Counted from the stretch's first letter, positions 1 to 9,474 are shown. The stretch: DNA of 64,000 bases from UBA9300 sp032260385 (GCA_032260385.1 JAVVEL010000008.1:24281-88280), one strand, 5' to 3'. The notes: generated by a model not told the origin, from the sequence alone. Numbers and translations are program-made.

Positions 1-2
1 AT

Positions 3-614
3 ACTGCAGGGGATGCGAGTGTGCAGACATTCAATCTGTACAGGGATGGCATTCTTTTTATGAAAGAACTGCTTACAGACCTCCCCGGGGATTTCCAGTT
101 ATTGAATATTCCTGCAGTTCTGCAGACCCTTGAATTACTGGGGAAGCACTTTAAGGTAAATCCCGGGGTGATCCGTTCAGGATTGAGGGATGTGAAAGGG
201 CTTACGGGCTTTAAAGGGAGATGGCAGGTGATGAGACAAGCCCCCCTGGTTATTTGCGATTCGGGGCATAATGCTGATGGAATGAAAATATCAGTCAGTC
301 AACTGAAGGGTATTGATAAGGAAAGGCTTCATATAGTGCTCGGGATGGTAAATGATAAAGATGCTGACAGCATACTGAGCCTTTTGCCTCGCAATGCAGA
401 TTACTATTTTACAAAGGCGGATATACCCAGGGCCCTCGACCAGGAGCTTCTAAGGGGAAAAGCTCTTGAATATTCCCTAAAAGGCAATTCTTACCCCTTT
501 GTTATTGAGGCCTTTAATGCAGCTCTTGCTTGTGCGGATAAGGAGGATCTGATTTTTATTGGCGGAAGCAGCTTTGTTGTAGCCGATTTTCTGAGGGATT
601 ATAATAATGTATGA
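3..614 (+). CDS. folC: Folylpolyglutamate/dihydrofolate synthase, C-terminal part (5' truncated by window)
   Basis: C-terminal part of a FolC-type ligase, the cytosolic ATP-dependent enzyme that adds glutamate to dihydropteroate and/or folates. The reading frame is open back to the left edge of the window (base 3), so the start lies upstream and the ATP-binding N-terminal domain is missing here. What is visible is the Mur-ligase-like C-terminal domain: the segment VICDSGHNADGMK corresponds to the conserved D-x-x-H-N motif of the family, followed by the typical LGMVNDKD strand-loop and a Rossmann-like end. It stops 44 bp before the next gene on the same strand. The family assignment is firm. 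Whether the enzyme is mono- or bifunctional cannot be judged from this piece. Confidence 0.9.
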   Translation, partial: TAGDASVQTFNLYRDGILFMKELLTDLPGDFQLLNIPAVLQTLELLGKHFKVNPGVIRSGLRDVKGLTGFKGRWQVMRQAPLVICDSGHNADGMKISVSQLKGIDKERLHIVLGMVNDKDADSILSLLPRNADYYFTKADIPRALDQELLRGKALEYSLKGNSYPFVIEAFNAALACADKEDLIFIGGSSFVVADFLRDYNNV

Positions 615-658
615 CCTGAAAAGATGAAATGTGGTATCTTAGCCAAAAATGAAAACAT

Positions 659-2473
659 ATGAAAACTGATGGCCTTTATATAAAAACCGCCGTTCTGCTG
701 GTCCTGCTTGTTTTAAGCCATAATCTCTTTTCCCGGGAAACGCGCAGGCTTGTAATTCTGCATACCAATGACCTTCATTCAAGGCTCGAAGGATATGCCC
801 CTTCAGGGGAATACAGTCCCATGAGCACAGGTGATGATGCTACCAGGGGAGGATTCAGCAGGCTCGCAGCCATCATCGACAGGGAGAGGGCTGCCAATGG
901 AGGAAGGGTCCTCCTGCTGGATGCCGGAGATTTTCTTATGGGGACCTTCTATCATTATATGGAGGAAGCGAATCCTTTCCAGCTTCCGCTGATGATGGAG
1001 ATGGGCTATGACGCTGTCGCCATCGGTAACCATGAGTTTGATTTTGGCCCCGGCCGGCTGGCAGACATAATAAATAATTCGCGTGCCGCCAATGAAATAC
1101 CACAACTTTTACTGGGCAATGCAGAGTTTGATGAAAAAGACAATGCCGATAACAGCCTGGAGGAATTGTTTGTTAAAGACATTATAAAAAGGTCGCTTAT
1201 TATTGAAAAGAATGGTATTAAAATCGGTGTTTTTTCCCTTCTGGGGGAAGATGCCGATAATTCTGCTCCCTACGCTGTGCCGGTAAGCTTTGAGAAGATA
1301 AGAAAAGCGGCGAAAAAGCTTGTCAAAGAACTTCAGAACAGGGGCTGTGATTTAATTATATGCCTTTCCCATAGCGGTATTGAAAAGGATGATAATGGGG
1401 AATGGACCGGTGAGGATGTGGAACTGGCAAAAAAAGTTGCCGGTATAGATTTGATTATAAGCGGACATACCCATACAAAACTGGATGAGCCCCTGGTAAT
1501 AAATAATATTCCCATTGTTCAGACCGACAGTTACGGCAGGTCCGTCGGTCGCATCCAGCTTGAACTTATGCCTGGTGAGATTAACATGACCGCTTACAGC
1601 CTTATCCCGGTAGATGATGATATCATGGGTAACAGGCATGTACATGAAATGATAAGGAGTCAGAAAGAATTAATATCTGAAAAATTGTATCATACAACAG
1701 GCTTCAGGATTGATGATAAGGTAGTTTCAACCGGCTTTATGCTTGAATGCAATGAAAATGGTGGCCTGGAGGAAAGCAACCTGGGACCTCTTGTGGCTGA
1801 TGCAATTCATGATTATGTTAACTCCGGTACAGGAACAGGTTCTGACATAAGCATGGTTGCGGCAGGAGTGATAAGGGACAGGGTGGAGCCAGGCATACAG
1901 ACCACCCAGGATATCTTCAGGGTGATGTCACTGGGTAACGGTGATGATGAGGTTCCGGGTTACCCGCTTGCAAGGGTATATGTCAATGCCAGAGAGCTTA
2001 AAAGAATACTTGAAATATTGCTTGTGGCTTATAAATCAACACCTTCCAATTATTGCTTTTATTCAGGCCTTGAGGTAAAATATGATCCCGGCAGGGGCTT
2101 GCTGAGGAAGATAAACTCAATAAGCATTAAAAATAAGGATGGAGGCCTTGTTCCTGTTGATATTTCCCGAAATAATACCTGCCTGTATTCAATAACTGCC
2201 AATGCCTACATGCTTGAATTTATTGGTATAATACAGCAAATGACCCTTGGACTGATAAAAGTGCAACCAAAAGATGCCCTCGGTAATGAAATTTCTGATA
2301 TGAAGGAATCAATCATTGATTTCGATGACGACAGGCCCGGCATACAGGAGGGGAAAGAGTGGATTGCCCTTGTCAGATACCTGTCGTCAATGGACGATGG
2401 CGATGGAGACGGTATACCTGATCTGCCTCTTTTCTACAAAGATCCCGGCTTATGCCTTATCCCTGAGTTGTAG
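659..2473 (+). CDS. UshA-like 5'-nucleotidase / metallophosphatase, secreted
   Basis: 604-aa exported metallophosphoesterase of the 5'-nucleotidase (UshA/CpdB) family, expected to release phosphate from nucleotides in the periplasm. Residues 1-25 form a signal peptide. The dinuclear metal site motifs are in the usual order: HTNDLHS (about residue 35), DAGDF, GNHEFDFG, a histidine in SHSGIEK and SGHTHT. The C-terminal third, with ESNLGPLVADAI and later AYKSTPSNY, matches the 5'-nucleotidase substrate-binding domain. The chosen ATG directly precedes the hydrophobic signal. An ATG 10 bp upstream is in another frame. The gene ends 1 bp before the stop of the convergent aldo/keto reductase. The exact substrate (nucleotide, UDP-sugar or cyclic nucleotide) is unknown. 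Confidence 0.92.
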   Translation: MKTDGLYIKTAVLLVLLVLSHNLFSRETRRLVILHTNDLHSRLEGYAPSGEYSPMSTGDDATRGGFSRLAAIIDRERAANGGRVLLLDAGDFLMGTFYHYMEEANPFQLPLMMEMGYDAVAIGNHEFDFGPGRLADIINNSRAANEIPQLLLGNAEFDEKDNADNSLEELFVKDIIKRSLIIEKNGIKIGVFSLLGEDADNSAPYAVPVSFEKIRKAAKKLVKELQNRGCDLIICLSHSGIEKDDNGEWTGEDVELAKKVAGIDLIISGHTHTKLDEPLVINNIPIVQTDSYGRSVGRIQLELMPGEINMTAYSLIPVDDDIMGNRHVHEMIRSQKELISEKLYHTTGFRIDDKVVSTGFMLECNENGGLEESNLGPLVADAIHDYVNSGTGTGSDISMVAAGVIRDRVEPGIQTTQDIFRVMSLGNGDDEVPGYPLARVYVNARELKRILEILLVAYKSTPSNYCFYSGLEVKYDPGRGLLRKINSISIKNKDGGLVPVDISRNNTCLYSITANAYMLEFIGIIQQMTLGLIKVQPKDALGNEISDMKESIIDFDDDRPGIQEGKEWIALVRYLSSMDDGDGDGIPDLPLFYKDPGLCLIPEL

Positions 2474-2474
2474 T

Positions 2475-3368
2475 TCAGGAAATATAAGTCCTTACCTGCT
2501 CGTAATTAACCATGGCCACGGCAGCTGAGTGTACAAAGGCTTTGCTTAAAACCCATTCAACGGCCTGCCTGTATGCTGGTTCATCATCACCATTGTGAGA
2601 ATAAGGACCTGCCGAGCAGGTTTTCATTGCCACTATGCCCGTCCCCATACCGGCAGCCTTCTCCAGTTCCTCAAGCAATACTTCCTGGTCCCACATGGCT
2701 GACCATCCTGAGAGTGAATGAGTGAATCCGCCCTTAAAATTGAAGGGGTGCATTATGATATCATAAAACTTGTCAGTGTTGTTCTTCTTCAACAGGCCCA
2801 GGCTGTAATCATGTGATGAAAAACCGTGTGCCCGGATTGTCCCATCCTTCTTTTGCTTCTCATAAAACTCGAGTACGGCATCATGGTAGGTAAGAGCTTC
2901 ATGTTCGGCACTGTGAAAAAGCATAATGTCAATATAGTCGGAAGCCAGTGCTTCAAGGCTTTCTGCAATTCGTTTTTCAAGGATTTCCTTTATTTCAGTA
3001 TGACCTCTCCTGCCTTTCCCTTCATATTTTAGCTCATCGGACTCAAGATGCATCTTTGACTGTATCACAACTTCTTTCCTCCTGCCTTTGACAGCCCTTC
3101 CAACCAGTCTTTCATTATTTCCTCTAGCATAGGATCGACCGGTATCAAGGAAATTTATCCCATTGTCAAGCGCAAAACGTATAAGCCCTTCATCATTCGT
3201 TCTTGAAGCACCAAAGCAGAGAGGCGTTACGTGGATCCCTGTATTCCCCAGTTCGGTCGTTAGAGCTTTTTCCTCCTTACCATTGTATGACCTGCCCGAC
3301 AATAAGCCCAGGCTCACAATCCCCGCTCCTGTTTTTGTGATAAACTCTTTCCTGGTGATCTTTCTCAT
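2475..3368 (-). CDS. Aldo/keto reductase with Tat-like N-terminus
   Basis: About 297-aa NAD(P)H-dependent oxidoreductase of the aldo/keto reductase superfamily. The catalytic tetrad is visible as Asp75 and Tyr80 (FLDTGRSY), Lys105 (IQSKMH) and His162 (LFHSAEH). The longest frame extends 69 codons further upstream, but the protein starts naturally at MRKITRKEFITKTGAG, which resembles the short twin-arginine/hydrophobic leader common on Bacteroidota reductases. This start was therefore chosen, and the extension looks non-coding. The gene is convergent with the nucleotidase and divergent from the lipoprotein/TonB pair, with 160 bp between. The physiological substrate cannot be told. Export through Tat is an inference, since the second arginine is separated (RKITRKEF). 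Confidence 0.88.
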   Translation of the reverse strand: MRKITRKEFITKTGAGIVSLGLLSGRSYNGKEEKALTTELGNTGIHVTPLCFGASRTNDEGLIRFALDNGINFLDTGRSYARGNNERLVGRAVKGRRKEVVIQSKMHLESDELKYEGKGRRGHTEIKEILEKRIAESLEALASDYIDIMLFHSAEHEALTYHDAVLEFYEKQKKDGTIRAHGFSSHDYSLGLLKKNNTDKFYDIIMHPFNFKGGFTHSLSGWSAMWDQEVLLEELEKAAGMGTGIVAMKTCSAGPYSHNGDDEPAYRQAVEWVLSKAFVHSAAVAMVNYEQVRTYIS

Positions 3369-3528
3369 ATTTTCCCATGATTTATGAGCTGATAAATATA
3401 CAAATTCTATCATAAGGACTGTGACCGGTAATAAGATTATTGAGACAATCCCGGATACTGCTTTGAAGTCAATTTTTATGTTTAATTTTATTCTATCTTG
3501 TGACAGGGAAAATTTTAAAAAAGAGCTT

Positions 3529-3945
3529 ATGAAAAATCTTGGTGTTTCAATAATTCTTCTGGGCGCTTTATTCATCTTATCCTGCGAAAAGGAGCCGGAT
3601 GAGGTGTCTGATCGTTTTAAGTTTCTGACAGGTACTGTATGGTTATCGGATAGTTTGTTGGTTAATGGCCATGACGGGAGCTACCCCGGTGGCCCCCTGG
3701 AAAATTTCAAGGGCGAAGCAATTTTCAATGAAGATGGCACCGGGACCTTCGGGATTTATACCGGTACATGGAAATTTGAACAGAACGAGACTGTTCTTAA
3801 AATTACATCGCCAAGTCTTCTTACTGTTCTTACAACACAGGTTGTGGAACTTACAGCCACGTCCCTGAAAATAACAACTCCATTCTATAACTCGGAAAAC
3901 CCTGCAGAACCCTTGAATATACGGATGACATTCAAACCAAAATAA
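3529..3945 (+). CDS. Lipocalin-like domain lipoprotein
   Basis: 138-aa predicted lipoprotein. The chosen start gives a short hydrophobic signal ending in the lipobox LFILSC, so the mature protein begins at that Cys and should be membrane-anchored. The remaining sequence resembles the small lipocalin-like domains common in Bacteroidota: a TGTVWLSDSL strand, an FNEDGTGTFG hairpin, TGTWKFEQNETVLKI, and a final MTFKPK strand. The longer open frame starting 108 bp upstream lacks a signal and is rejected as a start. It ends 7 bp before the TonB-dependent receptor, so the two are probably co-transcribed and the lipoprotein may work with that receptor. No specific ligand can be assigned. Confidence 0.75.
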   Translation: MKNLGVSIILLGALFILSCEKEPDEVSDRFKFLTGTVWLSDSLLVNGHDGSYPGGPLENFKGEAIFNEDGTGTFGIYTGTWKFEQNETVLKITSPSLLTVLTTQVVELTATSLKITTPFYNSENPAEPLNIRMTFKPK

Positions 3946-3951
3946 TTTCCT

Positions 3952-6246
3952 TTGAAACTGGCGGTGACAGATCATGCGGCAGACCAGAAGCTTAAGGGCA
4001 GATTGATCGGTTCAATTTTTTTGATCATTATGCTTTTCCCGTTTATTGTGGCAACGGGGGCTGAAGGTAAGGGCTATATAAAAGGACGGGTGTCTGACAG
4101 CCTGACACTTGAACCTCTGTCATATGCCACAGTTATATACGGAAGGGACAGGGGCACTGCCACGGACAGGGATGGATTTTATTTTATTGCAGCTTCTCCC
4201 GGGAATATTAAGCTTACCTTTAAATATGTAGGTTATCTTAGCCTGACGCGTTCGGTGAATGTCATTGAGGGTGATACAGTTTTTCTGGATGTGCGACTTG
4301 AATATGATGTTGCGGATATTGACCAGGTTGTAATAAGTGCCGGCAAGGTAGAACAAAGAGTTGCAGAGCTTACTGTTTCCATGCACATCATAAAACCTGA
4401 ATTGCTCTCTTATTCACATATAGCAGATGCAGCCGAGCTCATTAAGATGACCCCGGGTATTGAGATTCTCGACGGGCAGGCATCAATTCGCGGGGGAAGT
4501 GGGTTCAGTTATGGTGCCGGGAGCAGGGTTCTGACACTGATTGACGGCCTGCCGGTCCTGTCAGCCGATGCAGGAAATATAAAGTGGCAGTTTCTGCCAA
4601 TGGAAAATATTTCCCAGATAGAAATTATAAAGGGTGCTTCTTCTGTTTTATACGGCTCGTCAGCCCTTAACGGGATAGTGAATTTCCGCACCGCCGAAGC
4701 AGGCAGCGAGCCGCTTACAAAATTCTATGTTGAAACCGGCATGTTTGACAGCCCGCGTAAAGAAGAATGGAAGTGGTGGGACAGTCCGAGGATTTATGCC
4801 AGCACGTCCCTGTCACATTTGCAGAAGACTGGAAATACCGGGCTTGGTATGGGAATCTACATGCTGAATGACAGGGGCTACAGAAAACTGAACCATGAAA
4901 GGCTCGGAAGAATGAACCTGAAAATAAGACATGATAACGCCGTGGTCAAAGGTCTTGCTTATGGCATCAATCTGACCGGCGGTAAAACCGGGAAGATTGA
5001 TTTTGTCCTATGGGAAGATGCCTCGCAGGGTGCTCTTAAACAGCAGGAAGCAACTGCAAATGAACTCATTGGCAGCCTTTTTGCCCTTGATCCCTGGGTA
5101 AGTTATGAAAAAGGCGAAAAATACAGTCACACACTGAGAACAAGGTTTCAGTTATCCGATAACAAATTTCCTGAAGCCGGATTTAACAACAGCAGGGCTG
5201 CCTCTTTCCTGGCCGAATACCAGTCTGTTTACAGCGTATTTACCTGGTTAAACATTAACCTGGGACTATCCCAAAACTACAGCAGCATTATTTCAGAATT
5301 TTATGGTGATCATAAGGCTCTTAACCTTGCAGCCTACAGTCAGCTGGATATTACTCCCGTTGACAGGTTGAAGCTTGTTGGCGGCCTGAGAATAGAGAAT
5401 AATAACCTTGATGGTGAAAGGGATGAAATCATTCCCCTTTTCAGGGCGGGAATTAATTACCGGGTAGCAGATTACACATTTCTGAGGGCTTCATTCGGAC
5501 AGGGATACAGGTATCCTTCCATTGCAGAGAAGCATGCTGCTACCACACTGGGCTCTATAACCATAGTCCCCAACCCTGAGATTCTGCCCGAATCAGGATG
5601 GAGCACAGAAATTGGTGTCAGGCATGGGCTGCTTAAAGGAAGCCTTAACGGACAGGTTGACATGGCCCTGTTTTATTCACGTAACATTAATATGATAGAA
5701 TATCTCTTCGGTATATACCAGGTTCCGGGGGGTCTTGGATTCAGAGCCGACAATGTTGAACAGTCAAGGGTCTACGGCTGCGAGGTCGAATTTTCCGTGA
5801 CAGGCAGTGCCGGAGGATTTCAAAACTCATTTACCGGGGGCTATACCTTTATTTACCCGGTGGAATTTGATCCCCTGACAGGAAGAAATAAAGATACTTT
5901 CCTTAAGTACAGGCGAAAACACTCTTTAAAGCTGAACCTTAACAGCACTTATCGTAATTACGATTTTGGCTTTCTGTTTCATGCTGCATCGCGGATGCTT
6001 AACATAGATAAGATTTTTCTTGACGAGGAGATTAATATCCTGCCCGGATTTGCTGATTACTGGAGTGAATCAAACCGGGGATATTTTGTCGTTGATCCCC
6101 ACCTGGGCTATACAATAAACCAGAGATTCAGACTTTCACTGACAGTAAAGAATGTATTTAATACTGAATACATGGGTCGCCCCGGAGATATTTTGCCTCA
6201 CAGGAACTTCAGCCTCCGCTTTTCCGGTAACCTTACAAAACAATAA
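3952..6246 (+). CDS. TonB-dependent outer-membrane receptor
   Basis: About 760-aa outer-membrane transporter. After a signal peptide (hydrophobic FLIIMLFPFIVAT) comes a carboxypeptidase-regulatory-like domain (GRVSDSLTLEPLSYATV, about residues 44-125), then a plug domain with MTPGIEILDGQASIRGGSG and the typical IEIIKGASSVLYGSSALNG segment, then a beta-barrel up to the C-terminus with the usual VKNVFNTEYMGRPGD close to the end. The start is uncertain: the frame opens at TTG 3952, an alternative GTG lies at 3964, and no ATG precedes the signal hydrophobic core. The gene follows the lipocalin-like lipoprotein by 7 bp. It is shorter than SusC proteins, and no SusD follows, so a siderophore, metal or vitamin substrate is as likely as a glycan. 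Confidence 0.9.
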   Translation: MKLAVTDHAADQKLKGRLIGSIFLIIMLFPFIVATGAEGKGYIKGRVSDSLTLEPLSYATVIYGRDRGTATDRDGFYFIAASPGNIKLTFKYVGYLSLTRSVNVIEGDTVFLDVRLEYDVADIDQVVISAGKVEQRVAELTVSMHIIKPELLSYSHIADAAELIKMTPGIEILDGQASIRGGSGFSYGAGSRVLTLIDGLPVLSADAGNIKWQFLPMENISQIEIIKGASSVLYGSSALNGIVNFRTAEAGSEPLTKFYVETGMFDSPRKEEWKWWDSPRIYASTSLSHLQKTGNTGLGMGIYMLNDRGYRKLNHERLGRMNLKIRHDNAVVKGLAYGINLTGGKTGKIDFVLWEDASQGALKQQEATANELIGSLFALDPWVSYEKGEKYSHTLRTRFQLSDNKFPEAGFNNSRAASFLAEYQSVYSVFTWLNINLGLSQNYSSIISEFYGDHKALNLAAYSQLDITPVDRLKLVGGLRIENNNLDGERDEIIPLFRAGINYRVADYTFLRASFGQGYRYPSIAEKHAATTLGSITIVPNPEILPESGWSTEIGVRHGLLKGSLNGQVDMALFYSRNINMIEYLFGIYQVPGGLGFRADNVEQSRVYGCEVEFSVTGSAGGFQNSFTGGYTFIYPVEFDPLTGRNKDTFLKYRRKHSLKLNLNSTYRNYDFGFLFHAASRMLNIDKIFLDEEINILPGFADYWSESNRGYFVVDPHLGYTINQRFRLSLTVKNVFNTEYMGRPGDILPHRNFSLRFSGNLTKQ

Positions 6247-6328
6247 ACAACAGCGAAGAAGCTATCCTTATTCAGCTTCAGTTTAAGTCCCGGCCTTTTC
6301 CGCCCTCCGAAGCCTCCCTGACCTTCAC

Positions 6329-6497
6329 GCTTTGCGCTCTGCGCTCTGCGCTTCACGCTTTGCACATTGTGCATTGCACTTCCCGCTCCCCGCTCTGCGC
6401 TCCCCGCTCTGCGCTCTGCGCTTTGCGCTCTGCGCTCCGCGCTCTGCCCTTTTTGCTCCCGTGCTCCCAGCTCTGCCCTTTGCGCTTAGCGCTCTGC
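6329..6497. repeat. Heptanucleotide tandem repeat (24 degenerate units)
   Basis: The stretch parses into 24 consecutive 7-bp units, mostly GCTCTGC, GCTTTGC, GCTCCCC or close variants, with a single 1-bp slip near the end. It fills the space between two convergent genes (TonB receptor and CocE-type hydrolase). The purine/pyrimidine strand bias is strong. Open frames crossing it are low-complexity artefacts. Four units of the same family recur at 8866-8893, on the other side of the hydrolase gene. Confidence 0.9.
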
Positions 6498-6502
6498 CTC
6501 TA

Positions 6503-8677
6503 TCAATACCCCATTACCCTTATCCCCGAAGCATGCTCCCTGTCATGATAAATCCTTATGGTAGCTTCCTGGAAATCATCCTCATCACATTCATAGATAT
6601 TCACAAACTTTTGCGGGTTCCTGTCCACCAGCGGGAACCAGCTGCTCTGGACGTGAATCATCAGCTTATGTCCCTTCTTGAATGTATGAGCTATATCAGG
6701 TACGCTGAAACTGACCTTTGTTATTTCACCGGGGACGAAGGCTTCGGGATTTTCAAAGCTGTTCCTGTACCTGCCCCTCATCACTTCACCTCTTACCAGC
6801 ATCTGGTAACCGCCGAGCGACACATCAATATCAGCATCGGCAGGAGGGATTACCTGGTCGGGGAAAACATCAATGATCTTCACTATAAAGTCAGCATCGG
6901 TGCCGGTGGTTGACACATAAAGGTCAGCGCTTACAGGGCCTGTGAGTGTAATGTCCTCAGTAAGTGTCTCAGTTTCATATACGAGCACATCAGGTCGTCT
7001 TGATGCAAACCTCTGGTCATCGATCATATAGACGGCATCCCTGCGGAGGTGGACATCTTCCATGTAGGGTACGGGTTTGTCCGGGTCGGAAACATATTCA
7101 TCAAAACTGCCTGATACTTCCGGTGCGCTGAAGCTTATCACTCCGTCCGGTTGCAGGTATATGGTTTTTTCACTTGCATCCTCCGGCGGCCAGTCACTGT
7201 ATTTTTTCCACTGGTTTTCTCCCGTCATATAAATGTATGCTTCAGCAAAATCTTCTTCCCCTTCACCCTTAAGGTAATAATTGAAGAAATCCACTTCCAG
7301 GTCATGGTACATGTCATTGGTGGACATCCCCCAGTATACATTACCCAGGTTTTCTGCTTCACCGCTTGCCCACTGTCCGTGCGACCATGGGCCCATAACC
7401 AGGTAGTTTGGGTGTTTGGCCCTGTTTTGCTCTTCTATCGATTTATAGGTATTGAGGGCACCCCACAGATCCTCAGCATCGAACCAGCCCCCTACGGTCA
7501 TTACAGCCGGTGAAACATTCTTAAGGTGGGGCAGGGGCACCGTGGCCTTCCACCAGTCATCGTAGTTGGGATGCTGAAATAATTCATGCCAGTACCTGAT
7601 TGAATCCGGAAATATTTTCCTGGTGTTTTTTATCGGTCCCATTTCAAGGAAAAAATCATAGCTGTCTTCTGATCCCCACCTGAAATTGAGGGGGTAATTC
7701 CTGCGTGATTCACCCGGGTGGGGATCACCAAAGCTGGTATAAAAGCTGAAACCGTCGATAAGGAAGAAAGCCCCGTTATGATGCCAGTCATCACCCAGGA
7801 ACCAGTTGGATACCGGGGCCTGGGGCGATACCGCCTTTATTGCCGGATGATCTGCCAGTATGGCCATGGTAGCATAAAACCCGGGGTAGGAGATGCCCGT
7901 AACCCCGACACTACCGTTATTGTTATTTACATTTTTTATCAACCAGTCAACGGTATCGTAGGTGTCAGAGGCTTCGTCAAATTGCTTACCCTTCTTATTG
8001 GGGATGAAGGGTCTTACATTTACGTACTCACCTTCACTCATGTATCTGCCCCTTACATCCTGGAAAGCAAGTATATAACCTTCTTCGATAAATCTGTTAT
8101 AAATGCTTACAAAGTAATTAAATGCGTCTTTACCCTGGCCTTCAGCATTATAGGGAGTCCTGAAAAGCAGTATGGGCGCTTCCTCCGATGGCTCCCTGGG
8201 AGAATATATTGAAGTGAATAGCCTGGTGCCATCCCTCATCTCGATATAAACCTCTTCCTTGTTATAAATTTCTTTCAGGGCGATGGCACTTCCTTCCGGT
8301 GGCTCAATCGGTTCACGCTCAAACCTCGCGGTGATGTTTATATCACCCTGCTTAAAATATCCTATTATTTGTGAATAAGCCGGGCCTGTGATACCTTCAA
8401 AGGAAAAGCCGGCAGGCACAAATGTAAACTCAAAATTGTAGTCATCAAGACTTACTGAAGTCAGGGGTATGCCCATGGCACCCTGTTCGGGAACATCAAA
8501 AGTCCCGGTGAGACCCGACTCGTTTTCAGTGATGTGAAGGTTCATCGACAGGTAGATGCCCTGTATGTTCATGATTGAGTACCAGTCGCCGCTGATGGAC
8601 TGCGCTGTTAATCCCGGGGAGATTAAACAGAGGGTAATCAGGGTAAATAAAGTACCGGTAAAGATTTTTCTTTTCAT
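6503..8677 (-). CDS. Secreted CocE/NonD-family (X-Pro dipeptidyl-peptidase S15) hydrolase
   Basis: 724-aa alpha/beta-hydrolase with a cleavable signal peptide (residues 1-25, ending PGLTAQ). Residues about 27-130 form an extra N-terminal beta domain. The S15 hydrolase core follows, with the nucleophile Ser263 in TGISYPGFYA, Asp400 in GGWFDAEDLWG and His433 in GPWSHGQWA. A C-terminal jelly-roll (X-Pro_dipep_C-like) covers the last 200 residues or so. These proteins cleave esters or acyl peptides such as X-Pro peptides, cocaine-like esters or beta-lactam esters; which applies here is unknown. The gene is convergent with the TonB receptor across a heptamer repeat array. A near-consensus -7 element (TAAATTTA on the minus strand) lies about 45 bp upstream. 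Confidence 0.9.
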   Translation of the reverse strand: MKRKIFTGTLFTLITLCLISPGLTAQSISGDWYSIMNIQGIYLSMNLHITENESGLTGTFDVPEQGAMGIPLTSVSLDDYNFEFTFVPAGFSFEGITGPAYSQIIGYFKQGDINITARFEREPIEPPEGSAIALKEIYNKEEVYIEMRDGTRLFTSIYSPREPSEEAPILLFRTPYNAEGQGKDAFNYFVSIYNRFIEEGYILAFQDVRGRYMSEGEYVNVRPFIPNKKGKQFDEASDTYDTVDWLIKNVNNNNGSVGVTGISYPGFYATMAILADHPAIKAVSPQAPVSNWFLGDDWHHNGAFFLIDGFSFYTSFGDPHPGESRRNYPLNFRWGSEDSYDFFLEMGPIKNTRKIFPDSIRYWHELFQHPNYDDWWKATVPLPHLKNVSPAVMTVGGWFDAEDLWGALNTYKSIEEQNRAKHPNYLVMGPWSHGQWASGEAENLGNVYWGMSTNDMYHDLEVDFFNYYLKGEGEEDFAEAYIYMTGENQWKKYSDWPPEDASEKTIYLQPDGVISFSAPEVSGSFDEYVSDPDKPVPYMEDVHLRRDAVYMIDDQRFASRRPDVLVYETETLTEDITLTGPVSADLYVSTTGTDADFIVKIIDVFPDQVIPPADADIDVSLGGYQMLVRGEVMRGRYRNSFENPEAFVPGEITKVSFSVPDIAHTFKKGHKLMIHVQSSWFPLVDRNPQKFVNIYECDEDDFQEATIRIYHDREHASGIRVMGY

Positions 8678-8865
8678 GCTGCTCTGGTTTTTATAAATGA
8701 ATACGCGGGTAAGCCACCCCCGTAAATTTAGATTATTATTTTTAATAGACTGATGATTTATTTAATTGTTGCACTGACAACCCTTAGATACGCTGGCAGG
8801 TTGCCATGCAAGCGTAACCATTGCCTCCTTCCTGTAGGTATCTCCTTATATAATACTCTATAAAC

Positions 8866-8893
8866 CCTTTGCGCTACGCGCTTAGCGCTCAGC
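8866..8893. repeat. Short heptamer repeat, same family as 6329-6497
   Basis: Four consecutive 7-bp units (CCTTTGC, GCTACGC, GCTTAGC, GCTCAGC) in the 348-bp space between the CocE-type gene and the next lipoprotein gene. The rest of this intergenic stretch (8678-8989) shows no gene or clear structure. Confidence 0.7.
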
Positions 8894-8989
8894 CCGTTTC
8901 AAACGCCTTCTTAACTTCTTTTCTGCCTTAACCCACAAATTATGCAGAAAATAAAAACCTGTTTCACAGCATATCTTCCTAAAATTGCT

Positions 8990-8997
8990 TAGCTTTG
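8990..8997 (+). promoter_or_regulatory. Bacteroidota -7 promoter element TAGCTTTG
   Basis: Exact match to TAnnTTTG, 29 bp before the ATG of the coiled-coil lipoprotein gene. The predicted transcript would have a leader of roughly 20-25 nt. The same TAGCTTTG octamer occurs in front of the LptF/G gene. Confidence 0.6.
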
Positions 8998-9025
8998 TAG
9001 ATAATAATCTAAAATAAAAAGAATT

Positions 9026-9436
9026 ATGAAACCACTTGTTAAAATTTTTATTTCACTTCTGGTACTTGCTATGGTATCATGCGGACAGTCACAAACAAAA
9101 GACGAGACAACTGTTGAGGATGTTCAGCAGGAAGCTGAGGAACTTGTAGAAGAAACCCAGGAACTCGTTTCAGGAGAATCTAGCGATTTTCAGAATAATA
9201 TGGAAACAAAATTCCAGGAATTAAAAGACAAATCCGGGGACCTGGCCGATGATGCGAAGGCTGAATATGAAGCAGCACTCCAGGAACTTAAAAGCCAGCG
9301 CGAAGCGCTTAATGAAAAAATGGAAGAATTCAAGAATGCAGCTGAAGATCAGAAGGAAGAGATGGGCAAAGAAATTCAAAACCTCCAGGATGCACTGAAA
9401 AAAAGCATCGAAGCATTCGAAGAGGAATATAAATAA
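9026..9436 (+). CDS. Small acidic coiled-coil lipoprotein
   Basis: 136-aa predicted lipoprotein with lipobox LAMVSC near residue 19. The mature part is highly charged, rich in Glu and Lys, and almost wholly helical. Long heptad-like stretches from about residue 35 to the end indicate a coiled coil (for example FQELKDKSGDLADDAKAEY). No enzymatic motif is present. It sits alone, with its own promoter element and a probable terminator downstream. It resembles small YtxH- or apolipoprotein-like helical envelope proteins only in general character. The function is unknown. Confidence 0.75.
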   Translation: MKPLVKIFISLLVLAMVSCGQSQTKDETTVEDVQQEAEELVEETQELVSGESSDFQNNMETKFQELKDKSGDLADDAKAEYEAALQELKSQREALNEKMEEFKNAAEDQKEEMGKEIQNLQDALKKSIEAFEEEYK

Positions 9437-9451
9437 CTCCGGATTTTTATT

Positions 9452-9474
9452 ACTGCCATTCGGTCAGTTTTTTT
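9452..9474 (+). terminator. Probable intrinsic terminator after the coiled-coil lipoprotein
   Basis: A short hairpin (ACTGCC / GGTCAGT, with one bulged base) is followed directly by seven T residues, 15 bp after the stop codon. Stem quality is modest. Confidence 0.5.

Noticed and set aside
6329..6497. Possible CRISPR array
   Set aside because: Units are 7 bp with no spacers and no cas genes nearby. It is a simple tandem repeat.
6332..6913. 193-aa plus-strand frame beginning in the heptamer array
   Set aside because: The N-terminus is a translation of the repeat (ALCAPRSAL-type), and the rest is antisense to the CocE-type hydrolase.
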